Source: Rheum nobile
Lineage: Eukaryota > Streptophyta > Magnoliopsida > Caryophyllales > Polygonaceae
DNA: 64,000 nucleotides
Assembly: GCA_027886185.1 (NCBI GenBank)
Contig: WOAB01000318.1
Coordinates: forward strand, 1-64,000
Direction: 5' to 3'
Shown: positions 11,028-20,940 of the stretch, piece by piece
Layout of the letters: every line of letters starts with the position of its first letter
Numbering within the stretch: position 1 is the first letter of the stretch
Program-made: the position numbers and the translations under genes
The notes under the pieces: generated by a model
What the model was told of the DNA's origin: nothing
The model's input: only the letters and a program-made list of their open reading frames with translations
The model's database searches: none

Positions 11028-11815
11028 TAAAGATTAAAATAATAGACAGAGAAGTCTCTGCAGAACCTTTTAAAAATGTCAGAATAACAACTTTTGAAAG
11101 AGTGTTTCGTCTATAAAAGGGATGACTACAATAAGGGTTATTGGAAAGAGCATTTCGTCTCTGGCCTTCCTACCCTGTTTGTTGAAAGAATAAATCAAAA
11201 GATAAAGGCTGAAATTCAAGCTGAAGAGATCCCTTGGAAAGACATGACCTATGGTCAACTAACAACCGTTATCAAAAAAGAAGGACTAACCCTTTGCTCC
11301 GAATTAAATATTATGGTAGAGAAAAAGGATCTAGAAGAAAAGAACTAGGCAACTTCTGTGAAGCCTTTGGCCTCACCAAATTAGAACCCCCTTCTAATAA
11401 TAGAAAAATTTATAAAAATAAACACAAAAATTTTAGACCTAAAAACAAACATGAAAGGTCCAACTACCCTCCTAACAAGAGATTTCAACCTAGGAAAACA
11501 GATAAAAAAATTATATGTTATAAATGTGGTAAACCAGGCCATAAGACAAACAGTTATAGTCTCAAACAAAAGATCAATGAAGTTTGTCAAGACGACAGTA
11601 ATCTAAATAATAGACTAACAAAAATCCTCATAGAGGATTCCTCTAAATATAATTATCCTCCTGATTCTTCAGATTCCGATAATTCCGAAACTACACAATT
11701 TTGCAATGTTATCACTAAAAGTGATGAAAAAGAAGTCCTTTTTGAACTAATAGACAAACTTGAAGACCCACAAGTAAAACAAGAATATTTTATGAAACTC
11801 AAAGACTTTACAGAA
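11028..11815 (+). pseudogene. Coat-like region with zinc knuckle, internally deleted
   Basis: The virion/gag-equivalent part of the polyprotein. After a few movement-region codons the sequence jumps near 11090 to the late coat domain (YWKEHFVSGLPTLFVERI), so the central coat core is absent. A frameshift near 11340 follows, then a Lys/Asn-rich stretch and a zinc knuckle CYKCGKPGHKTNSY in which the final Cys of CX2CX4HX4C is Tyr. An acidic tail (SSDSDNSE) comes next. The expected protease is missing: coding passes directly from an acidic helix into RT, with no DTG-type motif. Confidence 0.7.
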
Positions 11816-13107
11816 ATAAACATTTCTGCTAAAGCTAGACCCATACAATTGAATCAGGAACTTCTACAATTTTGTAAAAAAGAAATTGACTCTCTTCTTC
11901 AAAAGAATCTTATACGATCCTCCAAATCCCCTTGGAGTTGTGCGGCCTTTTATGTTAACAATCAGGCAGAAAAAGAAATTGGAGTCCCTAGACTAATCAT
12001 TAACTATAAACCCATAAATAAGGCCCTCCAATGGATAAGATACCCTATTCCTAATAAAAGAGACTTACTTAATAGACTTTCTGACTCCAATATATATTCA
12101 AAATTTGATATGAAGAGTTGATTTTGGCAGATCCAAATAGAAAACAAAGATAGATACAAAACAGCCTTCACAGTCCCATTTGGACATTACGAATGGAATA
12201 TAATGCCATTTGGCTTTAAAATGCCACTTCAGAATTTCAAAGAATCATGAATGACATTTTTAATCCTTACTCAAATTTTACAATAGTCTACATTAACGAT
12301 GTTCTTGTCTTCTCAAAAAGCATCGAAGAACACCTCAAACACCGTAACACTTTCTTACACATAATAGAAAAGAATGGCTTAGCAGTCTCTGCCTCAAAAA
12401 TAAAATTATTTCAAACACAGATCAGGTTCTTAGGACACAACATTTATAATCAAACAATCAAACCAATAAACAGAAGTATTGAATTCACCAACAAATTTCC
12501 AAATGAAATAAAAGACAAAAATCAACTACAAAGATTCCTAGGATGTCTAAACTACATCTCTGACTTCTTCCCTAATCTTAGACAAATATGTTCCCCTCTA
12601 TTTCAAAGACTCAAGAAAAATCCACCTACTTGGACAACTAAGCATACCAAAGTAGTCCAGCTCCTTAAAGAAAAGGTCAAGTCCCTACCTTGTGCTAGCA
12701 TTACTCACCCCTCTGCTTTCATGATAGTAGTAACAGATGCCTCAAAATTAGGTTTCGGCGGCATTCTCAAACAAAGATTACCAGATCAAACCAAAGAATC
12801 CCTAGTTAGGTACTATTCTGGTGTCTGGTCAGGAACACAAAAGAATTACAGCACTGTTAAAAAAGAAGTTTTATCTATTGTTTCTTGTATTTCTAAGTTT
12901 CAAGATGATTTATATAACAAAGAATTTCTTCTTCAAATAGACTGTCAATCTGCTAAAGAAATTTTACAAAAGGATGTTCAAAATCTAGTCTCAAAACAGA
13001 TTTTTGCCAGATGGCAAGCTATTGTTTCTGTATTCGACTTCAAAATAGAATTTATAAAGGGAAAAAACAATTCTTTACCCGATTTTCTTACTAGAGAATT
13101 TTTATAG
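11816..13107 (+). pseudogene. Reverse transcriptase and RNase H of the pararetrovirus
   Basis: The replicase that copies pregenomic RNA. Visible RT blocks are KARPIQLNQELL, RSSKSPWSCAAFYV, RLIINYKPINKAL, KFDMKS (palm Asp), then a TGA at 12118-12120 and FWQIQIENKDRYKTAF. A one-base frameshift lies near 12222-12246. The active-site box reads YINDVLVFS, so the first Asp of YxDD is Asn. The connection and RNase H follow with Asp (TDASKLGFGG), Glu (KKEVLSIVS) and Asp (QIDCQSAKE) still in place, ending in NSLPDFLTREFL and a stop at 13105-13107. No chromodomain or integrase follows. Confidence 0.85.
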
Positions 13108-13282
13108 GGAAAAACGTAATTCCTCCACTATGAAGATGGTTTTCGATCTTAAAAAATAGGCTTACTATAGATGGGGAGTCTATGCATACCAAAAACATTT
13201 GAATCATTTAAACGAAAGTCCAACTTCTCCCACATAGATCCAACTAGAAGAGAATAATTGCAAAAAATCATGATAAAAGTAT

Positions 13283-13716
13283 GGTTGAGCATATTCCGGT
13301 CCGGACCAGACCGGACTGGTCCTAACCGGTCTGCTCTCCGGTCCAGGGAATTCTGAAATTCCGGGTCCGGTCTGGTCCAGGTCCGGTCCGGTCTGACTCA
13401 GTGTTTTTAAAAAATCTTAAAATTTTAGGTTTTTTTACATTTGAGGTTTAAGGTTTAGGGTAAATTATATTTAAGAGTAAATTATATTTAGATTTGAGGG
13501 TTTTTTTCATTATAAATATAAGTAAATTATATTAAAATTTAATAAAACCCATTTAAATTTAATAAAACACTAAACCGGTCCAAATCCGGTCCAAATAGGA
13601 CCAGACCGGACCGGTCCGGACCCGGTCCGGGTTCCGGTCCACCATTTTTGGTGTTCCGGGTTCCGGTCCGGTCCGGGTCGGTCCGGTCCGGACCGGGTTT
13701 GGATCGGTGCTCAACC
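13283..13716. mobile_element. CCGGTCCGG-rich small TIR element (hAT-like MITE)
   Basis: The ends are short inverted repeats: GGTTGAGCA at the left and TGCTCAACC at the right. Both halves are dense in CCGGTCCGGACC-type words while the centre is AT-rich, so each half can pair with the other. No coding capacity. Size and end sequence resemble non-autonomous hAT-type elements, but I could not see a clear 8-bp target duplication. It lies between the RNase H and second-ORF regions of the pararetrovirus, so it inserted after that virus was already in the genome. Confidence 0.65.
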
Positions 13717-13834
13717 CTAGATAGAAGGGAGTGAAGAAGAAATCGCTAAATGACTTGTACTACCCCAAGAAGAGCTAGTCAAAGACCTTAAAGTCGACGA
13801 AATCCCTTTCTAATTAAATGTTCCTTTTACATGT

Positions 13835-15002
13835 ATGGATCCCAAAGATAGAAAACAGACCCCACAGGACTACATTAGTCCGTCATCCTCTTCTTCTATA
13901 CTCCCAATATAGAACCAGTTCCAAGTCCTTTCTAACTTTCCACCTCTTCCATATACTCAAGCCCACTTGGCACCAAAGACTCCTGCCAAAACAACCCACA
14001 AAAATGACAACCCATTTACCAGTACTTTTTAAAACCAAACCCAATCTCCCTAGTCTACCTGACACCAGAACATAGTCCAATTGGACAAACCCAACTCGAC
14101 CCTTACCTCAAAAAACTCTTTCCTCTTGATTTCCAATGGTTCCCTGAGAACCTCTCTAAGACCCAAAAGTTCTATGAATTCATCCTGGTTGACTCAGGAT
14201 CTGTCGATGTCTCTCATAATATGTGCACAATAGACCCCTCACGCATCTCTTACTCAAAATGCAGAATCCTCAAAGTCCTCACTATAATAGAATGGTCCAA
14301 CCCCTGGACTTTAAAACCATTTTCCCTTCCGCAAGCTATTCCCGATCTTCCAGGCTACACCTATCAAGATTACAAAAATGCGTGGGATAGAACCTTCCTA
14401 CTCAGACCCTTTAACCACTCTTGGCTCTTTTTCTTTGATAAACACTGCCCAGCAAATTTCCCTATCTGGTTCTATGATTGGTGGCTTACTTTTGGAGCCA
14501 CAAAAGACATCTATCCCCCTGAGGTAACAACAGTATATAACTACTACTCTCAAGACCAACCTTTCACAAAGACCCTACGTTTCCATCGTGACTTCGGTGT
14601 TGCATGGATTTTTTGTTGGACATATGAGACCTTACAGATTCATCCCCAAGGCTTTCCCTTAACCCTTTGCAGACGCTTTAAGATCAGATGGTGATAAAAA
14701 TTCATCATCTCTACACTCACCATCGAGAAAGTAAGAACAACTCTTCAACAAAAGACAACAAAATTACCAGCTACCCCCAAAACAGTCACAACCTCAACCT
14801 CAACACCTCATTTGGCAAAGATCCCAATTCCTTCTATTCCAAAAGAACAACAAAACAATGGGAGGAATTCAAAGCCTTTCAGAAGTTTATATCCCAGGGA
14901 AAACAAAGTTGGGCTGACAGTTGTGAAATCCCAGATAGAACTCCACCTCCTTCTCCAGCCGATGATCCAGAACAATTTTCTCAAGACCCTTATTCCATGT
15001 AA
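13835..15002 (+). pseudogene. Second ORF of the pararetrovirus
   Basis: A start at 13835 gives MDPKDRKQTPQDYISPS. A stop and a frame change follow, then a good frame from about 14030 to 14694 with Trp/aromatic-rich blocks (FQWFPENLSKTQKFYEF, NFPIWFYDWWLTFGATK, DIYPPEVTTVYNYYSQ, GVAWIFCWTYET). A third segment to 15002 is Ser/Thr/Pro/Gln-rich. Similar proteins form a second ORF in florendoviruses and occur in related plant retroelements; the function is not known. Assignment to that family is from recall of motif style, not a search. Confidence 0.55.
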
Positions 15003-15060
15003 AAAAGAAAAATAAAATCCATATTTTATTTTGGGGGGGGGGGTATGATCCAGTGAGAAT

Positions 15061-15192
15061 TTGCCCTTCAAGACAATAGCACATAAGACAAAAGGCCCTT
15101 CAAGACAAGAAGCCCAGAAGACAAAAGGCCCTTCAAGACAAGAAGCCCAGAAGACAAGAGGCCCATCAAGACAAAAGCCCACCTCAAAAGAT
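15061..15192 (+). repeat. 33-bp tandem repeat upstream of the viral promoter
   Basis: Four units with period 33, marked by GGCCCTTCAAGACAAGAAG, start at 15061 (divergent), 15094, 15127 and 15160. They lie between the second ORF and the TATA box, just after a run of ten or more G residues (15034-15044). The position is where caulimovirid enhancers lie, so the array may be a multimerised regulatory unit (inference). Confidence 0.8.
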
Positions 15193-15212
15193 TAAAAGAT
15201 CAGAAGACAAAA

Positions 15213-15500
15213 GACGTCGCTTCATTAGGCAAAAGTCCCACTCACAGCAGGAACTCCACCAAAAGACAGCAGCTCCAACAGGAGAGACCACTCGTGAAGA
15301 AATAGTTCTAATATTTTGTACGAACAAAGGAACCTAGACTCTTCCCCTTCCTTATAAAAGGCAAAGCCCTCATATGTTTAGAGGCATCACATTTTAGAAT
15401 CTCATGTGCTGAGAAACCTCCCAAAAACATTTTACCTTAGCTGAAGCCTACGTTTGAAGTTCTTTAAAGCTTTCAAGATCCTTTTGAGTTTTTCAATAAA
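15213..15500 (+). promoter_or_regulatory. Pregenomic RNA promoter and poly(A) region
   Basis: A TGACG-class (as-1-like) word GACGTCGC lies at 15213-15220. A TATA box TATAAAAG sits at 15353-15360 in a CT-rich context, and AATAAA at 15495-15500. A TATA box with a poly(A) signal about 140 bases downstream fits the terminally redundant pregenomic RNA of caulimovirids. Activity today is unknown. Confidence 0.65.
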
Positions 15501-15599
15501 TAGTCGTTTGTATAATAGCTTGTAAGTTCCATCTTTTCATCTAAATAACAGTTTTTATTCCAGTTCATATTTCTCTCCCTTCTCTTATTGTTCATGAAT

Positions 15600-15681
15600 T
15601 TACTATTCAAAAAAGTCATTGTTCATATTACTATTCACACTTATATTTTCGTCTTTTCACCTGCTATTTATAACCTGGGTT
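15600..15681 (+). repeat. Terminal repeat of the pararetrovirus, downstream copy
   Basis: Partner of 9327-9411. Similarity ends at ACCTGGGTTCA, just before the place where the primer site would begin. From 15684 the sequence switches to the same virus family in inverted orientation. Confidence 0.7.
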
Positions 15682-15683
15682 CA

Positions 15684-16907
15684 ATTGGGTTAGTTCAGAT
15701 CGTAGAGTACTCTGATATGGAAAGTATTTCTCTATTGGCCTGATTCTCTTCTCTAGGGTTGCCTATAAATTGCATACTAATAGTGTATATTAGTTGATGA
15801 ACTGGTTATGGTTGTCCTTCATCATTTATAAATTCAAAGATTTCTTCCTTTTGTAGGAAGGATAGAGCATTATCCCACCAGTTCTTTAATTGTCCTGTAA
15901 ATCCGGTAACTAGAAAGGGGACACAAGTCTTGGGATCTTTTCTAGTGGCTTTATAGGCTATATTAGCCATACCCATTTCTTGTAAGGTATTAAGGATCTC
16001 ATGTTCCGACTTACCATCAATGTTCCATTCATAGAGAGATTGTTCATTATCGTATGTGGCTCTAAACTTGGATCTTTCTTCATATTGAAAATCTGGAGGT
16101 GTAGGCCTAGGGTAGAAATTTCTAGTGTCCGTATTTCTAAATATTTTTCTATGTGCTTGTGGTCTACTATGGTTTCTTCTTAAATTATTAATGGTAAGGG
16201 GATTTTCTTCGAAACAAGTTTGTAAGGTTTCTATCGCCTTTTCATCGGATGAGGCTTCCTCACTTCTCGAATCATGTGAAGGGCTACTAGAGTTTGTGTT
16301 TGTACTATTGTTGCATTCATCGACATAGTTAATTATATTTTTTCCTTTATCTAATTTTTGGTCAATTATTTCAATGATAGTAAGGAGAGGGGCTAATGAA
16401 ATATTTTTTAGAGTTTCTTTTAGAATTCCCTGGATTTGGAAATGAGGTCTAGAAATGTCTCTAGGGAATTTGGGTGTTTTTGTGCAGATTTTATCATGTA
16501 TTAATTCTACTTGCTCAGCTATTGTGTGAACGATCTAGTTGGAATAATTATGCTATTGATGTATTTTCTTAACATCTTCTATTGTGGCTGTACTATTTTC
16601 AGAAGTTGTTACTCTAACATTTTTAAAAGGTTTTGCAGAGACTTCTCCGTCTATTGTTTTAATCTTTATTCCTTGTAAAGGTGGATGAATACTTTGAGTA
16701 GTTCTTGAGGGTAAGAGGCTCCAAGTTTTAGTTAATCTAGTTTGGACTTCTATAGATTTTTTATCAAAAGGGTTCTTTATACCTTGTTTTTTAAGGTAAT
16801 TAGGGAACCAAATAAAGAATGGAATGTTGGCTCTAAGTTTTTCCATATCAGAATACCATAATTCTCTTATTTTATTTCTGTTTTCCTTTTCTATTTCCAT
16901 GAACCAT
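15684..16907 (-). pseudogene. Inverted pararetrovirus fragment: movement C-terminus and coat core
   Basis: On the minus strand, from 16907, the sequence reads WFMEIEKENRNKIREL and NIPFFIWFPNYLKKQGIKN, nearly the same as the C-terminal movement segment at 10786-11023. It continues through a stop near 16553 and an Asn/Ser-rich linker into the coat core (YDNEQSLYEWNIDGKSEHE, TGFTGQLKNWWDNALSFLQ, QFIGNPREENQANREIL). That coat core is what the plus-strand copy lacks. The fragment abuts the downstream terminal repeat within two bases. It holds stops and cannot encode a full product. Confidence 0.75.
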
Positions 16908-17774
16908 AATTCTTCTATGAGGAATAGATGATGTCGATCATCGTGAAGATTGTACTCCAGATCCAAGCTTCATTCATATATTTGCAAAACAGCAACCGTC
17001 TTGGGGAAGGCATTTCTCCGGATTGCGCAACCGTTAGAAAATAGAACGCATAGTAAGAGGGTTTAGTTAAAACTTGCAAATTTTGTGTCGTGATCAGGAC
17101 TTTTGTGAAATAATGCTCAACGTGAAGCACCTAAGACTGGAATTTGTCACCTTCTTCAGAGATTCTTTCGATCCCTCCAAAAAGTCTCATCAAATGGCAT
17201 TTTCTTCACTATTTATAGCTTTTGTGAGGAGAGAGATTTGAGATGACACTTGTTTATATTTCCTCCCATGTGTCTTATATGCCCGACAAGTAAGAAGTTG
17301 CATGACTACAACATGTTAAAGCGCTACAAACAACTGGGATACATACCTGCTAGTGGTGTGCTTGATGATCGCAAATGCACTCTATAATAACCTCGACTTA
17401 TGTCAGTTTTAGCACAATCCAGTGACCTCAGACTTTAATGTTGAAAGTCATCTAAGACTTAATCCAAACAATATATGTGTAAATAAATGCCTTCTAATTT
17501 AAGGAGGATTATTACACGCTCTATGCGTAGACTTAGTTTCCACACCTCATATTGTATGCTAGCATCGCATTGTTGAATTGGCCAATACCATGATATGATG
17601 GATAGGGATTGGTAACTTTGGGTTCCCAACATCACGTTTGTTTCTCCAAATGAGAATTTTGGCTTTCCATCATCAGGTGTTTTGCTCATCTATTGGTACG
17701 CGTGGTGCGTTATGTGAGGCGACACATATGTGCATGCTCTAAGGCTCTTCCACTCATGAGATATTCCATTTCAT
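16908..17774. other. No gene recognised
   Basis: At 16908 similarity to the pararetrovirus stops. What follows is AT-rich with short frames only; I see no family motif, no repeat and no transposon end. It separates two dead elements and may be an older insertion. Confidence 0.5.
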
Positions 17775-18990
17775 TAGAAGTAAAAAAGGGAAGACTGGAT
17801 GGATGGTGGTCAAGCTCGATATAGAAAAAGCTTATTACATAATCGAATTGACATTTATTATCAAAGTCTTAGAGAAATTTGGATTCTCCTCACAATTCGT
17901 CATTTGGATCTCATAGTGCATCAAAACGGTGTCCTTCTTCATTCTTATAAATAATGAACTAACTAAACAATTCTTTCCATAAAAGGGGTATTAGGCAAGG
18001 TGAGCCTATTTCCCCATTAAGTATTGCTTTAACTCCTAGAGAAACTAGTATTCCATTTTGCCTTTGCTAATGATTATGCAAATTATAACTTATTATTGTA
18101 CAATCTCACGTAAAAAGGTAAACTATTACAAATGAACATTCCAGCTTACTAAGAATGCCTTAACAAGTACACGAAATTCAATTCAAAATGCCCTTGACAT
18201 AGCTCATAGCATTGCCATGGATAAATATCTAGGTTGTCAAATCACTAATGGTAGAGTTAACTTACATACATAAACAAATTAAAGCAATACCTTGCTAGAA
18301 GGAAAGATAATTCACTTTCCTAACAAGGATGGACGATCCTCGTAAAATACAATTCAACGGCAATGCTAAATTTTGTTATGAAAAGCTCCATGTTTCCAAC
18401 TAAGCTTCATGATGAATTAGACCATATTAATAAACATTTGTTAGGATACAATTTGCAAATTCTAAAAAGCAGGAAAACTATGAATTCGCAAGGCTACGGA
18501 CATGAACATTTCACAGCTCCAACTTACAACCTTCTGGGAATTTATGGTTGAACCAACAAATATAAGGGTATGGATAAACAACAAAAAATACCTTATAAAC
18601 ACCCATATTCTCAATTATCGGAGAAAAGGAAATACATGATGGCAATCGACAAAACTTAGGAGACTACAAGAATTATAAATAAAAAACTCAGATGGCATGT
18701 CGGTGATGGAAAGACTATTAGATTCTGGTTAGATCCTCACATTCTACAACAACCAGTGATTAACTTGATTCCAGATCATACAAGTGTACCATTTAACCTA
18801 ACAGTAAGACAATATATTAGTAATTGTCATCAGAGGGACAAAGATAAATTATATCAAGACCTTGCTAATGTATTAACCATACAAACTATGAAGATATCTT
18901 TCTGGTACCAATCCCCCATAATCATTTTGCATGTAGGCACCATTAGAGTTCTAGCCAAAATTGTTGGTTTTCAACTAGCACAATATTGAT
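17775..18990 (+). pseudogene. Degenerate LINE ORF2: reverse transcriptase to C-terminal region
   Basis: Ordered LINE RT landmarks survive in shifting frames: VVKLDIEKAYY (palm), VLEKFGFSSQFVIWIS, a decayed RQGEP-like box near 17990-18010, FAFANDYAN at the catalytic FADD position (first Asp changed to Asn), KYLGCQITNGRVN, then LSLQGRTILVK, FVMKSSMFPTKL and RWHVGDGKTIRFWLDP. This is the usual order of a plant L1-type ORF2 from RT into the region before the zinc-binding domain. Many stops and indels; no poly(A) tail or target duplication found. Confidence 0.75.
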
Positions 18991-20900
18991 CTTCTATAAA
19001 GGCAAGGGGACATATTAATTTCTAACTGATATGTGGCAAACTCCTTCACCACGATTGATGCTTTTGTCCCGTCTTAGGGTTCTTAGGGTTTCTTTGTGAG
19101 GGAAGAGCCTAAGGAGAAAACATATACTTTTCCTCCAAAAACATATATTTCATTAATAAAAAAAGTGTTTATATAGAACAAGAAATAATGAAACTTGCGA
19201 AAAAAATAAACTAACATGGCCATCCCTAATGACCAAAAATAAACATTAAATCTAATTAATTTAAGGCTGGAAAATATAAGAAAACAATGTCCATAAAATG
19301 ATAGAATAAATCATCCAAAGATAATCTTGCGGAAAGATCCCTGAACAAACAAAGCAATGCGTGCAGAAGGCAATGCACGAACGGTGTGCCATATAACAAG
19401 GTCTAAGCCTCGTCCGTGCACATGCTCCAATGACTAGTGCACGGTCCTTTACACCTCCGTGTACTTTTCCTGACAGTCAGAAATCTGAATTTTTTTATCA
19501 TCTTTCCGATGGAATTTGGACTCGACGTAAACTAGAAAGTTGTAGATCTTTGAGTCACATTTCCAGCGGTCCTTGAACGATCTTGAGATCAATTTTTTAG
19601 GTCAAGTTATGAACATTTTATTGAGCAATTTTAAGGCTTTGACATGATCTTCAAAGTTATGGATTTTCTTCTTCTTGATTCTCTTTCTTGGTGGTCTTGG
19701 CCTTCATCCTAGGATATCTTTAAGGGACCTCATATGGTTGTCATCACTAACTATCAATGTTTAGGGGAATTACATTTGCCACCTGAGATTAAGAACTTTC
19801 TTTGAAAATGATGAAAAATGGGCTTGCCACAAAAGATCGCAACCAATGTTCTTAACCCTGAAGAGTTTCTTCATTTCTCAACATCATCATCGAATAGATG
19901 TACTGAATGGTACATAAACCAATGTTCTTAACCCTAAAGAGCAACAAATGTCTGAAATACAAACCAAAAATTACCTTTCACTAATCACCCACACTTATTT
20001 TTGAATGGCATCTCGAATTGAAGTGATTCAACTGGCAAAATAGCTTATAGCATAAAGAAAGACCTAAAGCTAGTTACAATTCACTAAGTTATATTAAAAA
20101 TCACCATCTTCCATAACATGATGATAAGTATAATTAAATTAACACCTCGTCCATATTAAAGCATGCCTAACTTGATATTATTATATTGAGGATAGATAAC
20201 AAACATTCAGGAAGAGCGGTGAGACGGTCGAGCGGTCAAACACTTCAAGAGCCTTAGTGGACTTGCGACAGAGTAGTGACAGTCGAAAAGGTAGCGAAAT
20301 CGACAAAGGCGATGCAAGCAAGTCAGTGGTGGTTTGACCTTCAAATACGTTGATGGAATACTCCAATCAATTTCAAAAGAGGAAGAAGAATCTAGCAAAA
20401 GGAAAGAGAATAATGATGGATGTGAATAGGGTAGATAGGAGAGAGAAGTTTTATCCCATGGGAAAATAAAATCTCGCTTATTAAGAGATCTGTACCAGTA
20501 AAACACTTCCATGCGGTTATTATGTATCATAATTACAATAAATCACCTCCATCAATTTTATTTTATTCAACTGTCCTTATTAGTACCTTCATTTCATTAT
20601 AACACTCCATTCTACTTGAACCTAATACTTATTAGTAATTATATTGTTGTACCAACATAATGCAAAAAAAGTTACAGTACGTAGACTGGACAAATCATCA
20701 TTATGCTATCACTTATGGGGAAAATAATAAAAACTTCTGCTACAATAAACGAAATCGAAGTGAGAACCAAACATCTTCTAGTTTCAGCTATCCGATAAAA
20801 GAATATGAAATTTCTTTATCCTCGAAGTGAGAACCAGACATTTAGCGATGGCACGCTTTGTAATTATTTGAAAAAAGACTACCCTTCCCAAACGAGAACA
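18991..20900. other. No gene recognised; possible LTR-like piece
   Basis: Between 19050 and 19760 the minus strand has a TATA-like CTATATAAAC near 19168-19178 followed by a leader-like stretch, which could be an old solo LTR, but I cannot place its ends. The rest (19760-20900) is AT-rich. A short direct repeat (TCGAAGTGAGAACCA) occurs at 20756-20770 and 20824-20838. No coding motif seen. Confidence 0.35.
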
Positions 20901-20940
20901 AAACCCACTCCCACCGCACTCTACGCTCACTCTGTTCTCT

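Larger units (their letters stand above)
9327..15681 (+). mobile_element. Endogenous pararetrovirus, Caulimoviridae-like
   Basis: An integrated, decayed plant pararetrovirus. The order is terminal repeat, tRNA-Met primer site (9414-9426), 30K-type movement protein, coat-like region with zinc knuckle, RT and RNase H without integrase, a second ORF, then a TATA/poly(A) region and a copy of the terminal repeat. No integrase and the 30K movement domain argue for Caulimoviridae rather than a gypsy element; a separate second ORF of this type suggests the Florendovirus group (inference). Stops, frameshifts, a missing protease, a gap in the coat region, a damaged RT motif and an inserted MITE (13283-13716) show it is not replication-competent. 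The AT-rich codon use differs from the flanking elements. Confidence 0.8.

Noticed and set aside
19050..19760. A solo LTR on the minus strand
   Set aside because: A TATA-like box and leader-like text are suggestive, but I could not find TG/CA ends, a target duplication or a second copy, so I did not call it.
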